A stretch of DNA of 64,000 nt from Bacteroidota bacterium. GTDB taxonomy: Bacteria > Bacteroidota > Bacteroidia > Chitinophagales > BACL12. Location: positions 1 through 64,000 of the forward strand of contig JADKAC010000001.1 of assembly GCA_016715425.1 (NCBI GenBank), in the 5' to 3' direction. Below the pieces are notes generated by a model. It did not search any database. It saw only the letters and a list, made by a program, of their open reading frames with translations, and was not told the origin of the DNA. The position numbers were made by a program, and so were the translations under genes. Below are positions 1-8,121 of this stretch, in pieces. Position 1 is the stretch's first letter, and every line of letters starts with the position of its first letter.

Positions 1-421
1 AAACATTGGATTGACAAAAAATCTTTAAGTATTCTTCCTATTTCACCAAATGAATTTTAGCTTCCACAGACAATGCTATACTGAAAGGTGGCGACACTGA
101 GTTAAACAGATTTGCTAAAGAACATCTTGGTTATGGCAAAGACAAAGTTAGATTTTTGTCGCAAGATTTAATATGGTAAATACATTCTCAGTGAAACGGG
201 AATTTATTACTGCAATCGGTGGTAATCAGAACAACTCATTTACCGATGTAATTACCACTTTAACAGCTCCTGTTGAAAATGCAACATAATGGAATAATTG
301 ATGGTATTCCTTGGCTAAAGGATAAGAGTAGATACTACACCGAAATTACAACAAATTTTAGCGACTATAATATTATGAGCAGTTTGGTGCTGCGTGAATT
401 TCTTTATCAAATCTAAATTCT
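1..421 (+). pseudogene. Degraded coding remnants upstream of the methyltransferase
   Basis: No intact reading frame spans this stretch, but three short frames read in succession on the plus strand look protein-like. They are about 71-175 (containing KGGDTELNRFAKEHLGYG), about 180-288 (containing KREFITAIGGNQNNSF) and about 283-416 (containing DGIPWLKDKSRYYTEI), each ended by a stop where the next frame takes over. This fits one gene broken by indels. Its position directly before a DNA methyltransferase remnant suggests the partner subunit or restriction enzyme of the same system, but I do not recognise the family and the link is only contextual. Confidence 0.4.
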
Positions 422-1551
422 ATGCAGTTACATTATCCAAATAAAAAAACAGAGAAGGAAATATTTGACAGTATTCCTGAAATTGAGTTAGTGCAAATTA
501 ATTCAAGCGACAATCCCAATTTGCTTATTCAAGCAAACAATTTAGTTGCCTTAAAACAGCTAATTACCAAACACAACCTTGCAGGTAAAATTGACCTCAT
601 ATACATTGACCCACCATTTGCGACAAACAACACTTTTACAATTACTGACGGCAGAGCAAGCACAATTAGCAATAGTTCAAACTGAACGGTTGCTTACACC
701 GACACTTTGAAAGGTTTTGATTTCATTGAGTTTATTCGTGAGAGCGACTTGTGCTTTTAAATATGTTGCTTTCCGACAAAGGTTCAATTTACCCATATTG
801 ATTACAAGATTGGGCATTACGTAAAAATTGTAATGGACGAAATATTTGGAATTGAGAATTTCCGAAATGACATCACAAGAATTAAATGTAATCCAAAAAA
901 CTTTGCACGCAAAGGTTTCGGAAATATGAAAGATTTGATTTTGTTTTATTCAAATCGGACAACAATTTGGAATGAACCAAAAACTCCATATACCGAAGAA
1001 GATAAATTAAAACTGTTTCCAAAAACAGAGAAAGACGGCAGGCGTTATACAACTATTCCATTACACGCTCCGGGAGAAACTCAAAACGGTAAGACATCAA
1101 AAGCATTTAAAGGAATTTTGCCACCTCCAGGCAGACATTGGAGAAGCGATGTTACAATTTTGGAACAGTGGGACAATGACGGACTTATTGAGTGGAGCGA
1201 CAACGGAAACCCGAGAAAAAAAATATACTTAGACGAGCAAGAAGGAAAACGTATGCAAGACATTTTAGGAGATTTAAAGACCCACAATACCCTGTTTACC
1301 CGACAGAAAAAAATCCTGACTTGTTGGACATCATTGTTAAAACATCATCAAATGAAAACAGTGTAGTTCTTGACTGTTTTGCAGGTTCGGGGACAACTTT
1401 AAAAGCAGCACAAACCAACGGCAGACAATGGATTGGTATTGACCAATCAGACAAGCAATTAAAGCAATTACGACAAAACTTGACACAGTTGAAGGCGACT
1501 TATTTATTTCAAAATCGGACTACAAATTATTGACAGAGAAAGAAGCACAGC
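422..1551 (+). pseudogene. Frameshifted beta-class DNA methyltransferase (restriction-modification remnant)
   Basis: Amino-methylating (N6-adenine or N4-cytosine) DNA methyltransferase, broken by at least three to four indels. The N-terminal piece (422-685) carries the catalytic motif YIDPPF. The middle (about 700-832) passes through two frames (YTDTLKGFDFIEFIRE, then LLSDKGSIY, then HIDYKIGHYVKIVMDEIFG). The longest piece starts at 833, and the last third, read in the frame of 1192-1533, has YPTEKNPDLL followed by the SAM-binding motif DCFAGSGTT. DPPF first and FAGSGTT last is the beta-class order. Beyond about 1500 another frame (GDLFISKSDYKLLTEK) looks like the true C-terminus and reads straight into the attC-like repeat at 1552. 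Whether the indels are decay or sequencing error cannot be told from sequence alone; intact neighbours from 2.2 to 9.4 kb argue for real decay. Confidence 0.82.
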
Positions 1552-1685
1552 ACACAACAGCGGTTTGGCGAAATGGCGGGTGCAGTGGTAAGTTAAAGTG
1601 TAGTTCTTTTAATAAACTTTAGTGCTTGGCTGACAGTTTGGTGCTTCTAAAACCGCCACTATCGCCAAGCCGCAAACCGTTAGGT
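1552..1685 (+). repeat. attC-like imperfect inverted repeat, site 1
   Basis: First of four related sites. The left arm (core ACACAAC at 1552-1558, then 1561-1579) can pair with the right arm at 1653-1679: TTTGGCGA with TCGCCAA and ATGGCGG with CCGCCA, the right arm being a few bases longer. The loop holds family-conserved words (GCAGTGGTAA, GTGCTTGGCTGACAGTTTG, GTGCTTC). The right end is AAACCG followed by GTTAGGT, a perfect GTTRRRY core. By integron logic recombination would fall between G1679 and T1680, so GTTAGGT opens the ilv module. The same word inverted, ACCTAAC, opens site 2 at the other end of that module. Confidence 0.8.
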
Positions 1686-1743
1686 GCAACCCTAAAAGAA
1701 GACACAACCGACAACAAACCGACAGACAAAATGCCAACGCTTC

Positions 1744-1806
1744 GCAAAATTAAAAGAGCTGTTTCCCCAACCATAAGCCTACACAAAACAGCACATTTTA
1801 TTTTGC
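1744..1806. repeat. Cassette-end hairpin 1B (AAAAGAG ... CACATTTT family)
   Basis: Arms 1744-1764 and 1786-1806 pair over 21 positions with three mismatches, two of which are the A.A pairs invariant in the family (GAG opposite CAC). The arm contains AAAAGAGCTG and the partner CAGCACATTTT. It follows site 1 by about 60 bases and is preceded by GCCAACGC, a word that also flanks the other hairpins of the family. There is no T-tract, so it is unlikely to be an ordinary terminator. Confidence 0.7.
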
Positions 1807-1873
1807 CCAACCTCACCCACACCTATATCTGACTTCAGAATTTTAACGACTTTCAAAAAAAAGGTATAAAAAA

Positions 1874-1905
1874 TTTGCAAATCAAAAAAAGTATACTTAC
1901 ATTTG
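1874..1905 (+). promoter_or_regulatory. Bacteroidota-type promoter of the ilv operon
   Basis: TTTG at 1874-1877 and TACATTTG at 1898-1905 are separated by 20 bases, a good match to the Bacteroidota TTTG / TAnnTTTG promoter. Transcription would begin about 5-10 bases later and run through the two leader peptides into ilvE. Confidence 0.7.
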
Positions 1906-1925
1906 TACCGTTAAAACAGAAAAAA

Positions 1926-1994
1926 ATGTACAATTCAATTATTATTTCTTCTATTATTATTGCGGGTGTGATTTCACATATTGGGGAGGAATAA
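1926..1994 (+). CDS. Ile-rich leader peptide 1 of the ilv operon
   Basis: A 22-codon frame that starts MYNSIIISSIIIAGV and ends HIGEE. Eight of 22 codons are isoleucine, mostly in two ATT triplets, with valine and glycine nearby. It lies just after the promoter and ends 28 bases before a GC-rich hairpin with a T-tract. This is the layout of a ribosome-mediated attenuator: stalling on Ile codons when charged tRNA-Ile is scarce would favour read-through into the operon. The function is inferred from composition and position; I did not define an antiterminator fold. Confidence 0.75.
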   Translation: MYNSIIISSIIIAGVISHIGEE

Positions 1995-2022
1995 TTTTGA
2001 TATAATCTAAAAGATATATTTG

Positions 2023-2054
2023 AAAGCCTCCCGAGAAATCAGGAGGCTTTTTTT
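2023..2054 (+). terminator. Attenuator terminator 1
   Basis: AAAGCCTCC (2023-2031) pairs perfectly with GGAGGCTTT (2042-2050) around a 10-base loop, followed by a run of T. It closes the first leader-peptide unit and would end transcription before the second. Confidence 0.85.
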
Positions 2055-2080
2055 ATTGACATTAAACTAAAAAGAACAAA

Positions 2081-2137
2081 ATGAAATCATATAACAACAC
2101 TATTATTATCAGCATTATTATTAGCTCGCCACCGTGA
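2081..2137 (+). CDS. Ile-rich leader peptide 2 of the ilv operon
   Basis: An 18-codon frame reading MKSYNNTIIISIIISSPP, six codons being isoleucine in two blocks of three (ATT ATT ATC and ATT ATT ATT). It ends in TGA, 25 bases before a second terminator hairpin. The peptide differs from leader 1, yet both share the III-S-III pattern, so the two attenuators sit in series ahead of ilvE. A longer in-frame extension of ilvE that begins with GTG at 2134 overlaps this peptide and crosses the terminator; it is not the real ilvE start. Confidence 0.75.
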   Translation: MKSYNNTIIISIIISSPP

Positions 2138-2162
2138 GAGATGCTGCTTTATGCCAAATTGT

Positions 2163-2194
2163 AAGCCTTTCTCATTTCGGGAAAGGCTTTTTTT
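2163..2194 (+). terminator. Attenuator terminator 2
   Basis: AAGCCTTTC (2163-2171) pairs with GAAAGGCTT (2181-2189), loop of nine bases, followed by seven T. It lies 42 bases before the ilvE start codon and forms the second of two serial transcription stops. Confidence 0.85.
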
Positions 2195-2235
2195 ATTCCC
2201 AAAAATCAATTATCAACTCAATAAAAAAAATAAAT

Positions 2236-3123
2236 ATGTATTCAAACAACGAAACAGTCCTTTTTTTGGACGGAAAATTTGTAAAGGCTAACGAATCTAC
2301 AACCGATTTGTACAGTCAAACGCTTCATTATGGCTACGGTGCATTTGAAGGTATTCGTTCTTATGAAACCAAAAATGGAACTAAAGTATTTAAAGCCGAA
2401 GAACATTATGAACGCTTGAAAAAATCCTGCGAATTGGTAAAAATCCCTTTCGATTACACTGTTCAAGAATTAGTCCTAGCTACTTACGAGTTACTGGAAA
2501 AAAACAATTTAAAAAATGCTTACATCCGACCATTGGTGTATTGTGGACAAAATATGAGTTTGTCAAAACCTACCAGCGTTTCGGTGATGATTGCCGCTTG
2601 GGACTGGGGAGCGTATTTGGGAGAAAAATTACTACGATTAACGGTTTCCTCCTATTGCCGTCCACATCCAAAATCCATCCACATTGAAGCGAAAGTCTGC
2701 GGTCATTATGTCAATTCGATTTTGGCAACCAACGAAGCAAAAGACAATGGATTCGACGAAGCCTTTCTTTTGGATAGCGATGGATTTTTAGCCGAAGGTC
2801 CGGGTGCGAATTTGTTCTTTGAAAAAGACGGAAAATTATTCACGCCTCAATTAGGAAACATCCTTCCGGGCATCACCAGAGCCACTGTTTTGGAGTTAGC
2901 CGAACAATTAGGTCTGGAACTGCATCAAGGAAAATTTACCAGAGAAGATCTTTTTCAAGCTGATAGTGCCTTTTACTGCGGAACGGCTGCCGAGGTAGTG
3001 GGTATATTATCGGTGGACACTTATCAATTTCCAAAAAACTGGAATGATTCCTTAGGTAAAAAACTTCAAGATGCTTATTCACTTTTGGTACGAGAACCTT
3101 TAAAACAGCTTAATTTAAACTAA
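2236..3123 (+). CDS. ilvE: Branched-chain amino acid aminotransferase
   Basis: PLP-dependent transaminase making the last step of isoleucine, valine and leucine synthesis with glutamate as donor. The start at 2236 (MYSNNETVLFLDGKF) gives 295 residues, normal for the class IV aminotransferase family, and places the gene downstream of both attenuators. HYGYGAFEGIRSY and the PLP lysine region SIHIEAKVCGHYVNS (lysine near residue 153) are present, as is EGPGANLFF. First gene of a tight operon: its stop TAA overlaps the ilvD start by one base. Cytoplasmic. Control by tandem Ile attenuation is inferred. Confidence 0.95.
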   Translation: MYSNNETVLFLDGKFVKANESTTDLYSQTLHYGYGAFEGIRSYETKNGTKVFKAEEHYERLKKSCELVKIPFDYTVQELVLATYELLEKNNLKNAYIRPLVYCGQNMSLSKPTSVSVMIAAWDWGAYLGEKLLRLTVSSYCRPHPKSIHIEAKVCGHYVNSILATNEAKDNGFDEAFLLDSDGFLAEGPGANLFFEKDGKLFTPQLGNILPGITRATVLELAEQLGLELHQGKFTREDLFQADSAFYCGTAAEVVGILSVDTYQFPKNWNDSLGKKLQDAYSLLVREPLKQLNLN

Positions 3124-4799
3124 TGAAAACACTCAACAAATACAGTAGAACCATCACACAAGATGAAACCCAACCTGCAGCACAAGCCATGCTTTATGGA
3201 ATAGGTTTAACCGAAGACGATTTGCAAAAAGCACAAGTGGGAATTGTGAGTATGGGTTACGAAGGAAATCCCTGCAACATGCACCTCAACGATTTGGCTA
3301 AAGAAGTAAAAGCTGGTGTGCAACAAGAGGATTTAGTAGGATTGATATTTAATACCATTGGTGTGAGTGACGGTATATCAAACGGAACTGACGGTATGCG
3401 TTTTTCTTTGGTTTCCAGAGATGTGATCGCCGATTCCATAGAAACGGTGGTGAGTGCCCAATGGTACGATGCTGTATTGGCGGTAGTAGGTTGCGATAAA
3501 AATATGCCTGGTTCTATCATCGCCATGGGAAGATTAAATCGTCCTGCAATCATGGTTTATGGCGGAACGATCCATTCTGGAAAATGGAAAGGAGAATCGC
3601 TCAATATCGTTTCAGCTTTTGAAGCTTTAGGTAAAAAATTCAGTAACACCATTTCCGATGAAGATTACAAAGGTATAATCAAAAACGCTTGTCCTGGCGC
3701 GGGTGCTTGTGGCGGTATGTACACAGCAAATACGATGGCTTCGGCTATTGAAGCTTTGGGAATGAGTTTACCTTACAGTTCATCCAATCCTGCGTTGAGC
3801 AGCAATAAAAAAATGGAATGTTTTGATACAGGAAAAGCCATCAAAGTGTTGTTGGAAAAAGACATTAAACCCAAAGACATCATGACCCGAAAAGCCTTTG
3901 AAAATGCCATGACCATGGTAACGGTTTTGGGCGGCTCTACCAATGCCGTAATGCACCTGATAGCTATGGCACATTCGGTGGATTTGGAATTGACTTTGGA
4001 TGATTTCCAAAAGGTAAGTAACCGTGTTCCAGTGTTAGCAGATTTAAAACCGAGTGGAAAATACCTCATGGAAGATTTGCACGAAGCAGGTGGTGTTCCA
4101 GCAGTAATGAAATATTTATTGAAACACAATTTATTACATAGAGATTGTTTAACTGTTACAGGAAAAACAATTGTTGAAAATTTGGAAGCTGTGGAAGATT
4201 TAACCGAAGGTCAGAAAGTATTTCTTCCATTGGAAAATCCAGTGAAAGCAAATGGACATCTGCAAATGCTCTACGGAAATTTAGCTACCGAGGGAAGTGT
4301 AGCTAAAATAAGTGGCAAAGAGGGCGATTATTTTGAAGGAACAGCCAAAGTATTTGACGATGAATATGCAGTGATTGATGGTGTGAGAAACGGAGAAGTA
4401 AAACCCGGTAATGTGGTAGTAATCCGTTATTGCGGACCAAGAGGCGGACCGGGAATGCCTGAAATGCTCAAACCAACTTCAGCAATTATGGGTGCAGGAT
4501 TGGGAAATTCAGTGGCTTTAATTACCGACGGTAGATTTTCGGGTGGAACGCATGGTTTTGTGGTAGGACACATCACTCCGGAAGCTTTTGTAGGTGGAAC
4601 AATTGCCTTGGTAAATGATGGAGATTTAATTGCGATTGACACAAAAAATAATACGATCAATTTAAAAGTATCTGAACAGGAATTGGAAAAACGAAAAGCA
4701 GAATGGAAACAACCTCCATTGAAAGCAAGTAAAGGGGTTTTGTACAAATATGCACAATGCGTTTCGAGTGCTTCATTGGGGTGTGTAACCGATAAATAA
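3123..4799 (+). CDS. ilvD: Dihydroxy-acid dehydratase
   Basis: Fe-S dehydratase converting 2,3-dihydroxy-3-methylvalerate or 2,3-dihydroxyisovalerate to the 2-oxo acids that IlvE aminates. At 558 residues it has the usual family length. Cluster cysteines appear in GCDKNMPGS (about residue 122) and CPGAGACGGMYTANTMAS (about 190-200); the IlvD/Edd C-terminal signature CGPRGGPGMPEM and LITDGRFSGGTHG are intact. Translationally coupled to ilvE by the one-base TAATG overlap, and seven bases from ilvB. Confidence 0.96.
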   Translation: MKTLNKYSRTITQDETQPAAQAMLYGIGLTEDDLQKAQVGIVSMGYEGNPCNMHLNDLAKEVKAGVQQEDLVGLIFNTIGVSDGISNGTDGMRFSLVSRDVIADSIETVVSAQWYDAVLAVVGCDKNMPGSIIAMGRLNRPAIMVYGGTIHSGKWKGESLNIVSAFEALGKKFSNTISDEDYKGIIKNACPGAGACGGMYTANTMASAIEALGMSLPYSSSNPALSSNKKMECFDTGKAIKVLLEKDIKPKDIMTRKAFENAMTMVTVLGGSTNAVMHLIAMAHSVDLELTLDDFQKVSNRVPVLADLKPSGKYLMEDLHEAGGVPAVMKYLLKHNLLHRDCLTVTGKTIVENLEAVEDLTEGQKVFLPLENPVKANGHLQMLYGNLATEGSVAKISGKEGDYFEGTAKVFDDEYAVIDGVRNGEVKPGNVVVIRYCGPRGGPGMPEMLKPTSAIMGAGLGNSVALITDGRFSGGTHGFVVGHITPEAFVGGTIALVNDGDLIAIDTKNNTINLKVSEQELEKRKAEWKQPPLKASKGVLYKYAQCVSSASLGCVTDK

Positions 4800-4806
4800 T
4801 TAAAAA

Positions 4807-6507
4807 ATGAAAACAACGGAATTAAAAATAACAGGTGCAGAAGCGGTGATACAAAGCCTGAAAGCCGAAGGTGTAAAAACGATATTTGGTTATCCAGGCG
4901 GTGCTATCATGCCAATTTATGATGCCTTGTTTCATCATCTTGAAGAAGTAAATCATATCTTGACAAGACACGAGCAAGGTGCTATACATGCAGCTCAAGG
5001 ATATGCTAGAACTTCAGGAAAAACAGGGGTTGTATTTGCTACTTCGGGTCCGGGAGCCACCAATTTAATTACAGGTTTAGCCGATGCCCTGATTGATTCT
5101 ACGCCCTTGGTTTGCATCACCGGACAGGTGGCTTCTCATCTCTTGGGAACTGATGCTTTTCAGGAAACCGATGTCATGGGTATTTCGATGCCAGTAACCA
5201 AATGGAATTTTCAGGTAACTAAAGCAGAAGACATAGCAACAACATTGGCGAAAGCATTTTACATTGCCTCATCCGGTCGTCCTGGTCCAGTACTCGTGGA
5301 CATCACCAAAGATGCTCAGTTTGAAGCGATTGAGTTTTCTTATCAGAAATGTAACTCTGTCAGAAGTTATCAGCCAAGGCCAAAATTGAATGAAGAACAA
5401 GTGCAAGTTGCTGCAAATTTACTGAACGAGGCAAAAAAACCTTTGATGATTGTCGGACAAGGAATTATGCTTTCCAATGCAGAAGAAGAATTATTGGCTT
5501 TTGCCGAAAAAACGGGTATTCCGGTGGCTTCTACGCTTTTGGGATTAGGAGCTTTTCCAAGTCATCACCCTTTATTTGTTGGAATGGTAGGCATGCATGG
5601 CAATTATGCACCCAATGTAAAAACCAATGAGTGCGATGTGTTGCTTGCCGTGGGAATGCGTTTTGACGACCGTGTTACAGGTGATGTTTCCCGGTATGCA
5701 ACACAAGCAAAAGTGGTTCATGTTGATATAGACACTGCCGAAATCAATAAAATCATAAAAGCCGATGCTCCTGTTGTAGCCGATGCCAAAGAAGCACTAA
5801 CCGTTTTAGCAGATTTGGTAGAAAAACAAACTCATCAAAATTGGTTGGATGAATTTCATCAAGCGAAGCAAAAGGAATTACAGGTACTTTCAGAAAATAG
5901 AGAAAAGGAATTTTCAGATGAACTGAGAATGGATTTGGTGATTGATTTACTTTCTCAAAAAACTAAGGGCAATGCAATCGTTGTAACCGATGTGGGGCAA
6001 CACCAAATGATGGCGGCACAGTTCTATCAGTATAACCAAACCAAAAGCAATGTTACTTCTGGTGGATTGGGAACGATGGGCTTTGCGCTACCGGCCGCAA
6101 TTGGAGCGAAAATGGCTAATCCCGAAAAACAAGTCGTGGCCATTATTGGCGATGGTGGTTTCCAAATGACTTTGCAGGAATTGGGAACCATGATGCAGAA
6201 TAACATTGGCGTTAAAATCATTATTTTGAACAATGGCTACTTGGGAATGGTGCGGCAATGGCAACAAATGTTCTTTGAAAAAAGATATTCGTTTACCGAC
6301 ATACAAAGTCCTGATTTCGTTGCATTAGCAGCCTCTTACAATATCAAAGGTCAAAAAGTTGAAAGACAGGAGGAGTTGAACAACGCATTAGACCAACTTT
6401 TAAACACAGAAAATGCGTACCTGTTGGAAGTGAAAGTGGCCAGAGAAGACAATGTATTCCCGATGATGCCAACAGGTGCTTCGGTAGCTGAAATAAGATT
6501 ACAATAA
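4807..6507 (+). CDS. ilvB: Acetolactate synthase, large catalytic subunit
   Basis: ThDP-dependent enzyme condensing pyruvate with pyruvate or 2-oxobutyrate, the committed step of valine and isoleucine synthesis. The 566 residues cover the three ThDP-enzyme domains: the PYR domain with the activating glutamate in RHEQGAIHAAQGYA (about residues 45-65), the central domain, and the C-terminal Mg-ThDP motif GDGGFQMTLQEL ... LNNGYLGMVRQWQ. Followed 16 bases later by its regulatory subunit ilvN. Confidence 0.96.
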   Translation: MKTTELKITGAEAVIQSLKAEGVKTIFGYPGGAIMPIYDALFHHLEEVNHILTRHEQGAIHAAQGYARTSGKTGVVFATSGPGATNLITGLADALIDSTPLVCITGQVASHLLGTDAFQETDVMGISMPVTKWNFQVTKAEDIATTLAKAFYIASSGRPGPVLVDITKDAQFEAIEFSYQKCNSVRSYQPRPKLNEEQVQVAANLLNEAKKPLMIVGQGIMLSNAEEELLAFAEKTGIPVASTLLGLGAFPSHHPLFVGMVGMHGNYAPNVKTNECDVLLAVGMRFDDRVTGDVSRYATQAKVVHVDIDTAEINKIIKADAPVVADAKEALTVLADLVEKQTHQNWLDEFHQAKQKELQVLSENREKEFSDELRMDLVIDLLSQKTKGNAIVVTDVGQHQMMAAQFYQYNQTKSNVTSGGLGTMGFALPAAIGAKMANPEKQVVAIIGDGGFQMTLQELGTMMQNNIGVKIIILNNGYLGMVRQWQQMFFEKRYSFTDIQSPDFVALAASYNIKGQKVERQEELNNALDQLLNTENAYLLEVKVAREDNVFPMMPTGASVAEIRLQ

Positions 6508-6523
6508 TTATAAAACGGATAAA

Positions 6524-7054
6524 ATGGAAACAATGAACAAAACATTTACCGTATCCATATTTACGGAAAATACAATCGGAATGCTCAACCGCATCACCAT
6601 CATATTTACAAGACGACATTTGAATATTGACAGCATCACAGCTTCTGAAACAGAGGTTAAAAATGTGCATCGTTACACTATCGTTTTGAGAACAAACAGA
6701 GAACAAATAGATAAAGTTGTTGGGCAAATCGATAAATTAATTGATGTTCTGAAAGCCTTTGTACACGAAGATAATGAAGTAGTACATCAGGAAATTGCGT
6801 TATATAAAATCAAAACAACAGAACTTAAATCCAACAATGTAGAGCAAGTGGTTAGAGAAAATAGTGCCAAAGTTCTCACCGTAGATCCCGACTTTATCGT
6901 CATTGAAAAAACAGGGCACAAAGAAGAAATACAAGTTTTGTTTGAAAAACTGAAAACATTTGGCATTCTGGAATTTGCCCGCTCAGGTCGAGTGGCAGTT
7001 ACCAAACCAATGAAAGAATTAAGTACTTATTTAAAAGAATTAGAAATCAATTAA
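6524..7054 (+). CDS. ilvN: Acetolactate synthase, small regulatory subunit
   Basis: Regulatory partner of IlvB, normally conferring valine feedback inhibition. 176 residues: an N-terminal ACT domain (FTVSIFTENTIGMLNRITIIF, split here as FTVSIFTENTIGML and NRITIIF, with RRHLNIDSITASETE) and a C-terminal domain ending in FARSGRVAVTKP. Start ATG at 6524; a second in-frame ATG follows three codons later (METMNKTF), so the true start may be either. Sits between ilvB and ilvC as in many ilv operons. Confidence 0.93.
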   Translation: METMNKTFTVSIFTENTIGMLNRITIIFTRRHLNIDSITASETEVKNVHRYTIVLRTNREQIDKVVGQIDKLIDVLKAFVHEDNEVVHQEIALYKIKTTELKSNNVEQVVRENSAKVLTVDPDFIVIEKTGHKEEIQVLFEKLKTFGILEFARSGRVAVTKPMKELSTYLKELEIN

Positions 7055-7074
7055 AAAAAATAATACAATATAAA

Positions 7075-8121
7075 ATGGCACAATTAAATTTTGGCGGCGT
7101 AATGGAAAATGTCGTAACACGAGAAGAGTTTTCATTAGAGAAAGCAAGAGAAATATTAAAAAACGAAACTGTTGCAGTCATTGGATACGGCGTGCAAGGT
7201 CCGGGACAAGCCTTAAATTTGAAAGATAATGGCGTAAAAGTAATTGTAGGACAACGAAAAGGGACAAAGAGTTGGGACAAAGCACTTGCTGATGGTTGGG
7301 TAGAAAATGAAACCCTTTTCGAAGTGGAAACCGCTTGCGAAAAAGGCACTTTACTCATGAATTTATTATCAGATGCAGGGCAAATACAAGCATGGGAAAC
7401 GATGAAAAAAAATTTGACAACAGGAAAAGCCCTGTATTTTTCACATGGTTTTGGCGTTACTTTTCATGAAAAAACAGGTATCGTGCCACCTAAAGATGTA
7501 GATGTGTTTTTGGTGGCTCCCAAAGGTTCGGGAACTTCGTTAAGAACATTATTTTTAAAAGGGCAAGGTTTAAATTCCAGTTATGCCGTTTTTCAAAATG
7601 CAACCGGAAAAGCTGAAGAAAAAGCATTGGCATTAGGCATCGCTATCGGTTCTGGCTATTTGTTTGAAACCACATTTCAAAAAGAAGTGTACAGCGATTT
7701 GACTGGCGAACGAGGCGTTTTGATGGGAGCTATCGCAGGTGTTTTTGAGGCTCAATATAATGTGCTTCGTCAGCGAGGACATTCGCCAAGTGAAGCCTTC
7801 AACGAAACTGTAGAAGAATTGACCCAAAGTTTAATGCCTTTGGTAGCCGAAAACGGAATGGATTGGATGTTTGCCAATTGCAGTACCACTGCACAACGAG
7901 GAGCATTGGATTGGAAAGGTAAATTTAGAGAAGCTACCACTCCTGTTTTTAATGAACTGTATGATGACGTGCTTTCAGGTAAAGAAGCAGCCATCGTTAT
8001 CGAAGCCAACAGCAAGCCAGATTACAGAGAAAAACTCAACGCAGAACTCAAAGAAATACAACAAAGTGAGTTGTGGCAAACTGGAATGCAAGTTCGAAAA
8101 TTAAGACCTCAAACCAAATGA
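7075..8121 (+). CDS. ilvC: Ketol-acid reductoisomerase (class I, fungal-like branch)
   Basis: NADPH- and Mg-dependent reductoisomerase acting on acetolactate and acetohydroxybutyrate. 348 residues. Rossmann motif GYGVQGPGQALNLKDNG, cofactor loop VGQRKGTKSW, catalytic SHGFGVTF, VAPKGSGTSLRTLF, and the C-terminal ERGVLMGAI / HSPSEAFNETVEE segments. The GPGQ loop, SGT in place of the more usual PGH, and the tail YREKLNAEL...VRKLRP recall the yeast Ilv5 type more than the E. coli type, from memory. The last bases ATGA are shared with the ilvA start, indicating coupling. Confidence 0.95.
   Translation: MAQLNFGGVMENVVTREEFSLEKAREILKNETVAVIGYGVQGPGQALNLKDNGVKVIVGQRKGTKSWDKALADGWVENETLFEVETACEKGTLLMNLLSDAGQIQAWETMKKNLTTGKALYFSHGFGVTFHEKTGIVPPKDVDVFLVAPKGSGTSLRTLFLKGQGLNSSYAVFQNATGKAEEKALALGIAIGSGYLFETTFQKEVYSDLTGERGVLMGAIAGVFEAQYNVLRQRGHSPSEAFNETVEELTQSLMPLVAENGMDWMFANCSTTAQRGALDWKGKFREATTPVFNELYDDVLSGKEAAIVIEANSKPDYREKLNAELKEIQQSELWQTGMQVRKLRPQTK

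Noticed and set aside
1744..1806. Hairpins of the CACA/GAG family as ordinary terminators
   Set aside because: No T-tract follows any of the six; two lie at module starts, upstream of promoters.
1619..1822. Minus-strand frame over site 1 and hairpin 1B, with similar ones at 9557-9832, 18016-18471 and 25178-25450
   Set aside because: All four lie across the attC-like repeats, share only the repeat-derived residues, lack a start context and would be translated from structured repeat DNA. They are repeat shadows.
2134..2235. N-terminal extension of ilvE from GTG 2134
   Set aside because: It would read through leader peptide 2 and terminator 2; family alignments begin near MYSNNETV.
8073..8117. 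Upstream TTG start for ilvA
   Set aside because: Overlaps ilvC by 49 bases; ATG 8118 gives the family N-terminus and typical ATGA coupling.
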